DNA from: Acanthosepion pharaonis
Lineage: Eukaryota; Mollusca; Cephalopoda; Sepiida; Sepiidae
Assembly (NCBI GenBank): GCA_903632075.3
Contig: CAHIKZ030000838.1
Coordinates: forward strand, 785,001-849,000
DNA length: 64,000 bases
Direction: 5' to 3'
The position numbers and the translations under genes were made by a program. Below are positions 45,201-57,100 of the stretch, in pieces. Numbering within the stretch: the first letter of the stretch is position 1; each line of letters begins with the position of its first letter. Under the pieces are notes generated by a model, which did no database searches, had not been told where the DNA came from, and saw only the letters and a list, made by a program, of their open reading frames with translations.

Positions 45201-45977
45201 ACTGAAACAAAAGAACTTTTGGTATATTTTATTAACTAAACATACCAAATATTTTACCATTATATGCAATGTACAAAAAGAAAAGTACATTGTAAGATAA
45301 TGTAATGCTATGAAGAAACTTAGTCATTTATTGCGAAAGTCGAGTCAACACTCAAGCCTTTACTACAGTGAAGTTTGTAAAAAAAAATAATTTTGTAAAT
45401 TATATTTAATAAAATGAGAAAGAAAGTGTAGTGATATGGCTGCTTAATTAGCATAGGTAAGGCATAGACTGACAGTGGATTCGCTCAAGCTCCAGGGTGA
45501 CATCCCCTCGTTCATCTTCGCGGGGTGGCAGGGTTTGTTGCCCGGCGCCTGAGACGTCCCCAAAATGGGACAATGCCGAGAGGTCTTTGTAAAATAACCA
45601 CAACAGCAATGATCGTCAGTCAGTTATGTGCTATGATACACCATAAAACCACATTGTCTCTATGAAAGTCCTAACTAGATCCCATATGTACAAATAATTG
45701 TCTGTGGGGAAGGGAAATAAAACAGCAGATTTAAAATTTGCCCCAATGTTTATTTACAAAGATGTACAAAACTATTTACAAGAAACTAAACAAAATAATG
45801 TTAGTAATAAAATCTCCACAGTCCCTAACTGTGGCAGAAACATCAGTTAACTGGACGAAATTAATGCGGGACCTTAATAATATATAAACATTCATTCATC
45901 CGATCCCTCACTCAAACACGCACTCATTCAGACACAACAAATACGAAAAAAAAACACACCCGAAACAAAAGGCGTCC
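45201..45977. other. No gene; short dispersed repeat at 45490-45600
   Basis: The 45519-45572 stretch (CGGGGTGGCAGGGTTTGTTG...) is shared with 37905-37960. The rest is AT-rich. Confidence 0.55.
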
Positions 45978-46207
45978 CGCATCCACTAGAGAACTGACGT
46001 CAGTGACCACCTAACGAGATAGGGGATGGTGAGTTAAACCAAAGAAATTAGGGACAGAAATAAAAGGGGTCAATGAGCAAAAATTCTCTAGCTAAGTTAA
46101 TCTAAAGAGAGAAAAATAAGGACAAAAAACGAAAACCTAAATTAACCTAAATCGTGGCGGGGTTAGCCTATGTTTAATACAGGAAGAACAATATCCTGAT
46201 GCCTAAC
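45978..46207 (+). repeat. Direct repeat, left copy (LTR-like)
   Basis: About 230 bp starting at TCCCGCATCCACTAGAGAAC and ending near CAATATCCTGATGCCTAAC, repeated at 46550-46785 at roughly 92 percent by eye. The copies bracket about 340 bp. The spacing and length could suit a short non-autonomous LTR element, but no TG...CA ends, primer-binding site or polypurine tract was verified. Confidence 0.7.
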
Positions 46208-46549
46208 CGGCATCAAAATGCCACTCTAGGTCAGCCCCTTTCACTCGACACAAACGAGCAAGATTCACCCAACTTTTGCCAAATTCCTAATCTTGACTTT
46301 AAGTTGATGCTTAAAGAACAAGATCAGTTGGGAAGAAATGAACTTCTCGTCTCCATAGAATCCATTCTGACGGGTCGTCCAAATCAGATTCTCATAACAC
46401 CTAGTAACCACAAGAACACAGAGTTTAGCCTTCGTCATCGGCGGTACCACATTGCTACAAACAGAATTGGCCTCAAGGACAAAAAACTTTCCAGACAGCA
46501 TGCGAACCATGAGGCCTTCAAAATACCTGCACAATCGTCAGGCCAATAT
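46208..46549 (+). other. Spacer between the direct repeats with an open frame
   Basis: The plus-strand frame from 46199 (129 codons) covers this spacer and enters the right repeat. Its composition is plausible for protein (Gln/Asn/Arg-rich, no low complexity), but I recognise no motif. Confidence 0.35.
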
Positions 46550-46785
46550 CCCGCACCCACTAGAGAATTGACGTCACTGACCACCTAACGAGGGAGGGGA
46601 TGGGGAGTTAAACCAAAGAAATTAGGGACAGAAATAAAAGGGGTCAATGAGCAAAAATCCTTTAGCTAAGTTAATCTAAAGAGAGAAAAATAAGGGCAGA
46701 AAACGAAAATCTAAATTAGCCTAAACCTTGACAGAGTTAACCTGTGTTCAATGCAAGAAGAACAATATCCTGATGCATAACTGAT
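46550..46785 (+). repeat. Direct repeat, right copy (LTR-like)
   Basis: Second copy of 45978-46207, ending near CAATATCCTGATGCATAACTG. Confidence 0.7.
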
Positions 46786-48776
46786 ATTTTTTTTTGGGAT
46801 AGAATGGCTACCAGAAATATACAGGACTCAGGACTAAACAGCATGACAACAAGAATAAAAAGAACATATAGGGTAACTGTTCTATAGCAGAAAGACCATA
46901 CAAGAAAATAAGATACAAATTAACAATTGAGAATGTAGTTATTTGTAATGGCTATTTAGCGATACCTCAAAGAAAACTCGTTATAAAAATGTACATAACA
47001 ACATACCCCATGGAATAGCATCTACACAAAAAGGCTAAAGTTAGAAGCATGGTAACAGGGATATCTACGAGATGGGGAGGAATAGGTTAAAAGATGCTCG
47101 AAATATAAAAAAAATAAGGAATTTTACTAAAAGTAAACTATACACGTGACTCAAAGAATTGGAATCATGGAATCACTTAATGAAGCTGAACTCTTTTTAA
47201 TATTAGTAGACTTTTTTTTTCAGGCTGGTCTAAGGTAATTCATGTAGTTAACAGAATTGCTACTGTAACACAAATCTTAAGAGTCATATTCCCTAGAAAT
47301 TATGGACCAAAAACCAACGCTCCGAAATGCTGTGACGAAGAACTCCACTCGTGCCTAAGAAAAATAAGATGTACACCTTACAAGAAACCACCATATCAAC
47401 CCTAACGGAATGGGACATCTGAAAGAACGGGACAAACTATAAAAATAGACATATTCAGAATAAAAAGAAAAACATAGAAATCTTCCTAGCGAGACTGCTT
47501 TAAAGTTATAACACTATTCCACACTGGAAGGCTACAGAGCCCATGACAGCTTCTTTAAACTATGTCATATTCTACTGATGAAAAAATGTAGAATAGCAAG
47601 AATAAGGAATCAGTTCCCGACAAGGCAATTTTCATTATGCAAAAAGGAAAGAACACACCTGTAATAAGAAATTACATGCAGATCAAATTAGGTCGCAAGA
47701 CGAATATAAGAAGAAAAATAATGAAGAAAAGTTTGATATTTCGAATAATAATTTAGTAAAACCAAACTCATCTTTACGTAATTAAATGCCTAAAGATGAA
47801 TATATGAATGATAAAGAGAGCCAGAATGAACACTATGAATGAAGACGGTTGCTAATATGAAACCGAGACATATCGAGATCTCGGAAGATAGTGGATATCA
47901 AAGAAACCTCGAAAACAAATTAAGGGTCAGAAGTGATCGAAGTACCCAGGGTATAAGACGCCTGCGTTTTAGGAAGTTGTGGTGATAAGTAAATGACTGC
48001 CAAATTAGAATAACTAATGCCTAGACTATATAAATGCCTAAACAATAAAGGTATAGTAGCTATCGGTATATGAGGTAAACGACTACTGTTGGACTTATTA
48101 AATGCGAATGAGAAAACACTTAATAACAGAAAGATTGGATCATCATCCAGAAGATCCAAATAATGCGGCCACTGACTGTTTCTCCGACGAGTAATCAGAA
48201 CAATTTCTCATGTTGTGATACGCGAGCTCGTTCCTTCCTAACACTGTAAATTTTATGAAAAATTTTCAACAAACATTCTCTCATTCTATAGAGAAAAGAA
48301 ATTTTATTTGCTTCAAACATACCATAATAAATTTAGAATTTTTCATAAAATTCTCTATCCAGAATTTTTTTTTTTTTTTTGTAAAAATTAAAACTACGCT
48401 TATTTTTATTATTTTGCCTTTAATTTCAATTTCATTTTTATTGTTGGTCTGTGATGTTTGTTAAATCCAAATTGTTGTTCACCCATTGTTTACTACGTCA
48501 TTGTATACCGAAGTCAATTTTGACAAGTATTAGGTGAAACTGATTCATTTTTATCAAAAATGCAAAACGATATTCTATTTCATTCACAACTGTGAATTGT
48601 TTTTTATTTGTTTGTTGTTGTTTTGGGGTTTTTTTTGTTGTTTTTTGCTACACCATTTAAAGTATGATTTACTCTTTCTCATACGTCTGATAAGTATACT
48701 GTTATTTCAGAAACATTTTTTTGATAATTCTTAACGACTTTGGATAAACATACCCGGAATCAAACGCATATATCTG
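46786..48776. other. A-rich non-coding stretch, no gene
   Basis: Probable old LINE debris (runs such as GACAACAAGAATAAAAAGAAC and AGAACTCCACTCGTGCCTAAG), but no block is clear enough to name. T-rich tail at 48360-48640. The frame 47920-48159 (minus) is unsupported. Confidence 0.5.
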
Positions 48777-49105
48777 ATGAGGGACTGTCAGAAAATTAAA
48801 CATTTTAATGTTTGTCATGACGTTTATACTTACAATGAGAAGGAGTCTATTGAGATTCTAAGGCACATAATGAAGAAAGAGGGCTTGGAGAATTTGACAC
48901 ACACAAGACGTATTGCAAACAAGAGATACAGAAGAAAACTGAATATCCTACCTAACGATACTGTGTTATTGGTTGGCAGAAAAAAGAATTAGAAGAGATA
49001 GCAAATAGACAAAAATTAGTAAGACCAATAAAGAATAGGGAGTCATGGAGAGCTATGATCGCCCACGTCTTGAAGGGACACAGCATATAGAAGAAAGAAA
49101 AGGAA
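48777..49105 (+). pseudogene. RTE-like LINE C-terminal remnant
   Basis: Plus-strand reading gives SIEILRHIMKKEGLENLTHT (48862-48905 region), RRIANKRYRRKL, then after a frame shift NRESWRAMIAHVLKGHSI (49035-49090). These are the last blocks of the same LINE family as at 35100, 57000 and 60570 (family form: L-W-R-A-M-I-A-H-V-L-K-G-H). Broken by stops. Confidence 0.8.
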
Positions 49106-49680
49106 ACTGATTTTAAAATTTCTATCACAACCCAATTCATCGTTTCTCCTTTTCCTTCCAGCTATGAATTATTACCAACACTAAATAAATTAAATGGGTT
49201 ATTGGAAATTATAAGTCATTTTCATAATATTAAATTTCAGTATAACAGGAAAAGAAAGAGATTTTTTTTAAGTTTAAATCAAAATATATTCAACTGTTTC
49301 CATAGCCTTTCATAGTCTTTCGTGACAGTGTAATCGCTGATTTCTAATTGCTTCAAGATCTTTTCAACGCCCTTCTTTTTTCTGTTGTTGTTTAATTTTG
49401 CCATAGGGAGACCACTCACTTCAATAAAGTAGAGCAAACAAAGCTAAATTCCTGAGATCTAAATAAGACAGCCACCTCTAAAATTTAAAACATTTTAAGT
49501 AGCAATATGACAACAAAATGCATTCATATTAATGAAATAGACTAAATACTTTTAAAGACATTTCTCTCCAATTTTATTTATTTAGTTATATTACTCCCAT
49601 CTCTAAAATAATGTTAAAATGAACATAAAATTTTGATATTTTTAAATACGCTGAAAAAAATTTTCTATTTTGCATCCTGA
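49106..49680. other. No gene recognised
   Basis: AT-rich non-coding sequence. Confidence 0.55.
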
Positions 49681-49689
49681 CTTTTTCAC

Positions 49690-49850
49690 ATGCGTATTTG
49701 TGCATCTATGTGTGTCTGCGAAATTAACGTTCTAATTTTTTTTTATTCATTGGAGTTTTTCAATTGATTCAGAGCAAGTTTCACCACTCCAGGTAAAATA
49801 TTTTTAATTTAAATACTGTTATACATAATTAAAGTTTTCCGAGGTAAATA
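49690..49850 (+). repeat. Partial copy of the gene's upstream region
   Basis: CACTCCAGGTAAAATATTTTTAATTTAAATACTGTTATAC (49783-49823) is repeated almost exactly at 50793-50830, directly upstream of the gene's promoter. The earlier GCGAAATTAACGTTCTAATTTT resembles 44993-45010. Confidence 0.75.
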
Positions 49851-50362
49851 ATTTGTTCACTTAAATGTATATTATTTCACTTTTCTCCTTCCGTACAACA
49901 AATTATCCTCACGGAATCCGTCAATATGTCATTCATCACCTGTCAAGTGACGCGAAAGTTTATGTCCTGCTTTATTTTATTTTCAAATTACATCTTTTCG
50001 GCGTAGAAGTTAAGCTTGGTTCAAAATATTATAAATGAACATTATAATTTCTGATTTCCTTCAAATGAGTTTTGAAAAAATGATAATTGATATTTAAAAT
50101 AATTTCAAACTGAGATTTCCAATTTTTTAGAAAATGGAAAAAAAGGATCAATTTGGCTGACTAAAAAAAAACAAGATTTTTAACGAAAATTTCGGACGTG
50201 CTAGGAACGATTAAAAAATGTAAAAAAAAAATACCCAAAAAATACTTTGATCTTTCTTCTTAATAATAACATAAACATTTAGACTATAAAATTTTGTTTT
50301 CGTCAAGTTTGGCGTCTTTTTCATTACGCTATGCTCTTTTTTTAGAGATCTCGTGGAGGGAT
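49815..50362 (+). repeat. Inverted repeat, left arm, flanking exons 1-3
   Basis: About 550 bp that reappear inverted at 53735-54290. Paired landmarks: CCTCACGGAATCCGTCAATATGTCATTCATCACCTGTCAAG on the left against its complement at 54155-54197, and GGACGTGCTAGGAACGATTAAAAAATG against 53880-53910. Identity is high by eye (above 90 percent). Confidence 0.9.
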
Positions 50363-50589
50363 CTATGTTAAATTATCATCATTTGTGGATTTATAATGCA
50401 TAACAGCAAGACTTTAGCTAGACGAAGACGCCAATGCCACTAATGTCTTACCATTATGTGGGAGAGGTATTTCTGGGAGCTATGTGTGGGAGAGATTTTT
50501 GCAGCACCTGTATAAGCAAATTTAGAATCTAATTTTAATAATGTCTTATATACTACCGATTAGTTTACGCATAATTGTATGTGAATTCG

Positions 50590-50798
50590 ATAAAAATAAC
50601 AATTTCTCTAATATAGAGAAATTAATTTGTAAGATAAAAACGATTGTTTGAATTTCCTGAATTTTTTATCTGTCTGCCGCGACTCGTTACGTCTGCTTCC
50701 CTGCCTTCTAACCTGTTTGGATGCCAAACTGAGTGCTTCGTAGTATCATTAGAGTAAGGCAAGTGACATATCAATTCCAATGTTCTCTCAACTCCAGG
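50590..50798 (+). repeat. Block F, direct repeat also in intron 3
   Basis: About 205 bp (from AATTCGATAAAAATAACAAT through CTGCCGCGACTCGTTACGTC to TTCTCTCAAC) recurring at 55611-55818 in the same orientation with few changes. Confidence 0.9.
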
Positions 50799-50876
50799 TA
50801 AAATATTTTTAATTTAAATACTGTTATACCTAATTATTCAGGCCTTCTATATTCACAATAATATGCAGATTCGTTC

Positions 50877-50936
50877 AACTGGAACAACTTCCTTATCACA
50901 TCAATAAAGTGCATTAGACGGATGTGCATATATAAA
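50877..50936 (+). promoter_or_regulatory. TATA promoter of the secreted-protein gene
   Basis: TATATAAA at 50929-50936 lies 97 bp before the ATG at 51033, leaving a 5-prime UTR of roughly 65-75 nt if transcription starts about 30 bp downstream. A GATA-type site (TTATCA within CCTTATCACA, 50891-50900) sits 30 bp upstream of the TATA box and is also kept in the decayed copy at 45171. Confidence 0.65.
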
Positions 50937-51032
50937 GAGGCCTTTTTCTGTCGGTGAAGGCAGTATTATTCTTGAATCTCCACGGCTCGAAAGTAAAACA
51001 AGTCAAGAAGAATCGAAAAGAACCCTGTTAAC

Positions 51033-51150
51033 ATGAAGACCCTTTTGTTGCTTGTTTTGTGTTGTGTTATAAGAATCAGAACTGGTGCCATTCTTACCGA
51101 AGAAATGACTATGCTGAACAAACAGATATTGGAAAATATCAAAGCAAGTG
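51033..51150 (+). CDS. Exon 1: signal peptide and start of mature chain
   Basis: 39 codons plus one base. The start codon follows GTTAAC and is the first ATG after the TATA box. The residues after the signal (ILTEEMTMLNKQILENIKAS) look helical. The donor is GTAAGAAA at 51151. Confidence 0.85.
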
Positions 51151-54100
51151 GTAAGAAATCAATTATTCATATTTGTATAAGTTGTTGTGGCCTTGTTGGG
51201 ACTAGAAATAATCACACAAGAGAGGAATTGAGTTAAACAAATATATTAACAGAAAACGGGGCACCTCGGCATAGTGTAATGGTTAGCAAGCTTGTCTCGC
51301 TAGATCAGTTACAACTGAAAAATGAGTTCGATACTCACTAGATGCCCCATACTTTCGGCCTTGTGCCACATCTAAGTTACACTTGGAAAATAACTATACA
51401 TGTTGCTTCTTCTTTATCTTATCCATCTATCGGATTCCGATCCATATTTATTTTACATTTGACCCTAAACTAACAAGCTGACTCAGTATTAATCTTTTGC
51501 ATATCAACCAGATAATAAATAATACTAGTTTTGTTTTTTCTGTCTTTCATTTTCTCATTTTTACGAGTATTTTCGTATATATAAAAATAATAAGTTGATT
51601 TATAAATATTTACTCAGAGTTATAACTCCCCTCGAGATGAAACAACAACGTTTCTGTTTCTTTCTATAAAGAAGTTCATTTTCAGACTGTTGCTTTTTTC
51701 AGGAATCAGTAATGTTCCAAATGTACTTACGAAGAACAATGAGGTACTGAAGAATGGAAATGTTGCTGACAAAATCATGAAAGATATTGATCACCTTCTG
51801 TCTTCCCTACAAATAGGAGAATACGATGGTAATGACGATAACAGTTATAATGCCAGCGTTGGAGCAACCTGTAATTGGAGTGAAAATTCTTTCAAATGTT
51901 GCCAGGCATTTGACTTAACCGGCAATAGTAAGTTTCTAAAAATAATGTTTTTATATATATTTTTCCAAAGTTGAATACTGTTTTTTATTCTTCAGTGACT
52001 ATTCAAGCCCTTATTATGTTGACTTTTTAATGCTAAATCCATTAGCTATATTTTTTCATTGTATCAAATAAAATATTACCTAAAAATATAATTGAATGGC
52101 ATTGAATAAATGCTCTTTAAGGACATGTCATCATAAAGTTTAACAGTATTTAACATCTATACTGTTTCAGTAATTGCCTGCTTAAGTTGAAAAACAGGGA
52201 TTGAATTTTCAAATTTTGGGAGCATTCAAAATGTTAAAACTCGATTTGTTGAAAATTAATGCAAGATTATAAAGCGCAGGCAATGTGACACCTACGTTAT
52301 ATTACATATATATACACACCTGCGAATGAACTACATAACGAGTTTATGTAAATGGATGGCATCGAGTGGAAAAAAGTGGATGTTTAAGTATGAGTGGGTC
52401 TAGTCTGAATCTTTTTTATTGTAATTATTCCTTTTATATTAATTCTAGCCTGTCTTGTTGCGAAGTTCGCGGGAGATGACATAAATTTGTTCGTTCAAGT
52501 TGGCGAAAAAATGATGTTGATAAAAACAATGTGTAAGTATTTTTCTCATTTTTTCCATATTTTTTTTTCATTTACATACAAAAAGCTGGAAAAATTAAAC
52601 CTACTTTTCAGAATTTTCACCCAGAAATATTTTCTACGATGGTTGAATGTTTCTTAGTAAATATAAATGAAATTATTGTGTTTAATACTGAATTTTTTGT
52701 GAATCTGTATAAAAACTCAGAAAAACAAAACATCTTTTTTCACCCTTCAAAATCTTCCATTTGACTGAACAATGTTTTTCAAATCAAACATTACACTTTG
52801 ATTATTGCCATTGTACCTGAAGGTGACTACCAAGTATCCTATCATATTTACCTACCCAAGTTATCCGACGTACCATTTTATAACCAACAATTTAATTATG
52901 CATCAAAAATAGTGTTGCAATTCAGGGTAAATTCGATATCTCAATATATTTTGCTAGGAATTGAGAAATTTGGTTAGAAACAGTATGCTCTGTTGTTTTA
53001 TGACTATTGGTTTTATCGAATGAAATAAGAGCTCAATTTTATATACACTATATTCTAAATTTAGGTCTACGATCGTAGCACAAAGAACACGCCTAGCCCA
53101 CAAACCGAAGTCTTTGCTATTAGTATAGATTTGATGCTAACCTCTTCATCATATAAAGTTCTTCCTAAAAGATTCAATGCTTAATTCTACTGTTGGTTAC
53201 TACCTAACCCGGGTTAATAAAAAGTAGAAAATATGTTCGACGGTTTTTTTTTAATTCACCAGTTAATTTTTTGCAAAACAATAATATTTTGAAAATCGGG
53301 AAGAAAATATAGGCATCTGATTCAGTCTTAGCGCAGAATTTCCATGTTTTTATCAATAAAAGATAAAGAATTATTACTTAATATAATTTGGTTAAAAAAG
53401 AACAATTGGCGAGAATTTTGTTAGTATTTCGATGTCTATTAGCATCATCATAATATCAAAATTATCTTCATTCTTTATTATATGAGATACAATATGATAT
53501 TATCACAATTTAATCGGATATGCTTTTAGCACTACTAAAACTATATTAACGGGTGCGTTAGGTTTTTTACTTATTAATATATGCTAAACTTTCGATGCAT
53601 CATAATGGTATAATGTTTATTAATATTAACTCGAACATCATTATTACTGTGTAGTGAATCCGATCCGCACTTAGTTCTCCATGTTGATGTTATTTTGTTG
53701 AAAAAAGACTACGCTTATTAAATAACCATATTTTAAATTACGTACCTCCACGAAATCGCTAAAAAAAAGAGCATAGCATAATGAAAAAGACGCCAACCTT
53801 GCCAAAAACAAAATTTTATCGTCTAAATGTTTGTTATTATTAAGAGGAAAGTATTTTTGGGGTATTTTTTTTTTTTTACATTTTTTAATCGTTCCTAGCA
53901 CGTCCGAAATTTTCGTTAAAAATCTTGTTTTTTTTTAGTCAGCCAAATTGATCCTTTTTTTTCCATTTTCTAAAAAATGGAAATCTCAGTTTGAAATTAT
54001 TTTAAATATCAATTATCATTTTTTCAAAACTCATTTGAAGGAAATCAGAAATTATAATGTTTATTTAAAATATTTTAAACCAAGCTTAACTTAGCTTCTG

Positions 54101-57100
54101 CGCCGAAAAGATGTAATTTGAAAATAAAACAAAGCAGGTCATAAACTTTCGCGTCACTTGACAGGTGATGAATGACATATTGACGGATTCCGTGAGGATA
54201 ATTTCTTGTACGAAAGGAGGAAATTGAAATAATATACATTTAAGTGAACAAATTATTTACCTCGTTATTATTAAGGAAAACTTTCAGCGCTCTAATTTTT
54301 TTTTGTACTTAGCTTTCACCTTTACGTTTATGATGCTTTATGGAAAATATATTATAAAGAAATTAAAATAAGACTTAAGAGTGAGATTAAATTTCATAAG
54401 GTATCTAATTAATTTATAGGTACATTTCTTATTAAATTTTATCAGAAGTGTACATAAAATACTAAAAAATTTTTTCGATTATCGATTTTTTTCGGAACCT
54501 GACTCCGAACTCAAACATCGGGCTCCGACATGTTCTTACGGCAGCCATTTGCAAACTTGTGTTAAAAACCGCATCGAAATCGGGTGAGAAATGCGGCCTG
54601 GGCGAGGTAACAACGCCCACGACAGACACACAGACAGACAACATGAGAAATATAGATAGTAGATACTGATACTTGTAGGTACCCTTCTCAGTTGAAATTG
54701 AAAAATCAAATTAACTTCTCCACACGTGTTTTGCAAAAGTAAAGGCCTTAACATCGGAGAACAGTGGTTAACTCAAATAACGCAACTTTTGTATTCTGGT
54801 TGGTCTTCCGTACTTTATGATTACAGCCCGAGTGTAAACACAAAATTACATTTCTTAATTACTGCGGATCTTCTGATTAGTCAAAATGATACAATTTACA
54901 ATGCGCTAAAAAAAATGAGATCTATCTCATAAGGACACTTAGGAAACCCGATGCGGTTTTTAACTAATTTTATAATATTTTAACAACTTAAATGTAAAAA
55001 TCTATTATAATTAAGGAATAACAAATAATTGTATTAAAAATTCATTTTTCATCGAAAAAATTTTTTGCTTTCAGAAACTATTGTCCATATTCATAAAAAC
55101 GATTAAAAGCAAATAAAAGCATTTGAAATTAAATAATATCTTTGTTTTATTGAGTTTTGTATGTTACAACTCAGAGCTGATTTTCAGGTGTGTGTGTGGA
55201 GGGGGGTCCAAAAAAAAAAACAAAAAAAACATGATTTGCATGCCTCAAAGCCATGTGCTTTTAACTATTGTAATCACTAAACCCGATGCGATCGAATTTC
55301 TAACGTTTTCATAAAATTAGTTATGGGGGGAGGTTTAATAAATATAAAAAAATATTTCTGCCATGACTTAAAAAAAAAAAAAAAATTATAATAATCTTGA
55401 TCATCTGTGAATAGTTTCTGAAAGTTTCATTAACACCCGACAATTATTTTTATTTTTGCAAGATTTTCCAAATTAATCTGTGTCATACCAAAAAAACGTG
55501 CTAAAAATTGTCTATGTTATTTTACTAGTTCCGGTGATACAAAGAGAAACAATTTAAAAAAAAAATTTTTTTAATCAAAATTTAGAATGTTCTAAAAAGA
55601 AGGAAAAATTCGATAAAAATAACAATTTCATTAATATAGAGAAATTAATTTGTAAGACAAAAACGATTGTTTGAATTTCCTGATTTTTTTTATCTGTCTG
55701 CCGCGACTAGTTACGTCTGCTTCCCTGCTTCGAAACTGTTTGGATGTCACACTGAGGGCTTTGTAGTATCATTAGAGCAAGACAAGTGACATGGCAATTC
55801 TAATCTTCTCTCAACCTTACATGAAACAAATATTGCTTAATTCTACATATGACTAACACAAGAAAAAATCCCTAGTTCGATTGAATCCATCTCTGTCTAT
55901 TACCTTCACATGCTAATGGCAGGGCCGTTGTCAAGTGTTTTAGCAATGTGACAGATTTCAAGGAAATACGCAGTCATGTCTTTCCCAAAGGCATGACTTC
56001 GCAGATTTCATTGTATTTAGCGGAATATTGTGCCAATAAACGTTATACTACCTAACCCCTATAATTGTAATATATATATATTTATTTATCTACCGCTTAC
56101 ACTTTTTCTTGCAGCTTACAAAAAAACCCTGGAAAATATTTTTCAAGATGCCTCGAAACTAATCACGGGAAACGCCGAAGTTGATGAGGATATAGACGTT
56201 GATGACTTCAATCAGGAAAATATTCTCGATGATGAAGAGTCTGAAAGTGAAGAAGAAGCTACAAATGATAACATTTCTGTCGATGACAGCCGCCGCCGTT
56301 GTAATTGGAGAGGAAGGACAGGTAGTTGCTGCGGAGTAATCAGAGTTTTCAGACGGGAAATCAGATGTAAGTTTCCTTTTCTTTAATGTTTCATTGTATT
56401 TTCTTTACAATTATTGAGAACAAAATCATGAGTAATAAATTAACTACTTTTAATAAAAATCAGTAGAGATTTATTCATGCCAGACTGGACGTAACATTTA
56501 AATTGCAACTAGATTGTTACCAGATCAAAGAATAAGATTAGGATATCCCTAAACTCAAACGTAGCAATCATTGCCAGAATTTGACATCTGGTATATGAAT
56601 TGGTCGTTACTACGTATTTCAACGGAAATTTCATCTCCTTTCCTTTTTTTCAGGCCATAATAGTAACATTTAACTTTTAGCACTCAACAAAAACTCGAGG
56701 TATATAAACCAAAGGTTAAGATATTTGATCGTGACCAGACTTTAAGACATTCTCAACAGTGATGTTGCTGTTCAAGTTGAATAATTAAAATAACAATATA
56801 CCATCTTGAGAAGAAATTTCGTTTCTTTTACATGAATTGTTGTTAACTGAAAATCGAACAGTTTCAGATTCTCACATAAACAGATTTGGGGTCGAGTGAC
56901 TAGGGATACTATTTAAAATCTAGGCAAAAATTATTTCGTCCTTCACCTGAAAATAAATAATGAAAAATATCTCATTTATGGCAGTGAATGCTAAACAGTT
57001 TCCTCACAAATGAAGAGACTTGAAAAAAAAACAGATGTGGTTCTACATAAAGATGCTGAGAATATCAAAGAACGGAACATATGGACAACGAAGTAATTTT

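Larger units (their letters stand above)
52533..56114 (+). other. Intron 3 of the secreted-protein gene
   Basis: 3.6-kb intron between module 1 and module 2. It contains the inverted-repeat right arm (53735-54290), block A' (55040-55600) and block F' (55611-55818). The GC-richer patch at 54480-54720 (GGGTGAGAAATGCGGCC) is an unassigned dispersed sequence. Confidence 0.75.

Noticed and set aside
51258..51348. Functional tRNA gene
   Set aside because: No normal anticodon stem-loop and an odd length of 91 nt. A SINE head is the better reading.
51690..51974. Independent 94-codon gene starting at 51690
   Set aside because: Its ATG lies in the polypyrimidine tract of intron 1. The real unit is exon 2 (51703-51927) bounded by AG and GTAAGT in matching phase.
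54462..54754. Overlapping minus-strand open frames with normal composition
   Set aside because: They overlap each other in different frames inside intron 3 and show no recognised domain. Probably dispersed repeat sequence.
55820..56114. A signal-peptide exon for a second promoter before exon 4
   Set aside because: I looked for a relic of exon 1 downstream of block F' and saw no ATG followed by a hydrophobic run with a phase-1 donor.
56030..56386. 118-codon gene starting at 56030
   Set aside because: The first part is intron sequence up to the TTTCTTGCAG acceptor, and the last residues read into the GTAAGT donor. It is exon 4 of the secreted-protein gene.
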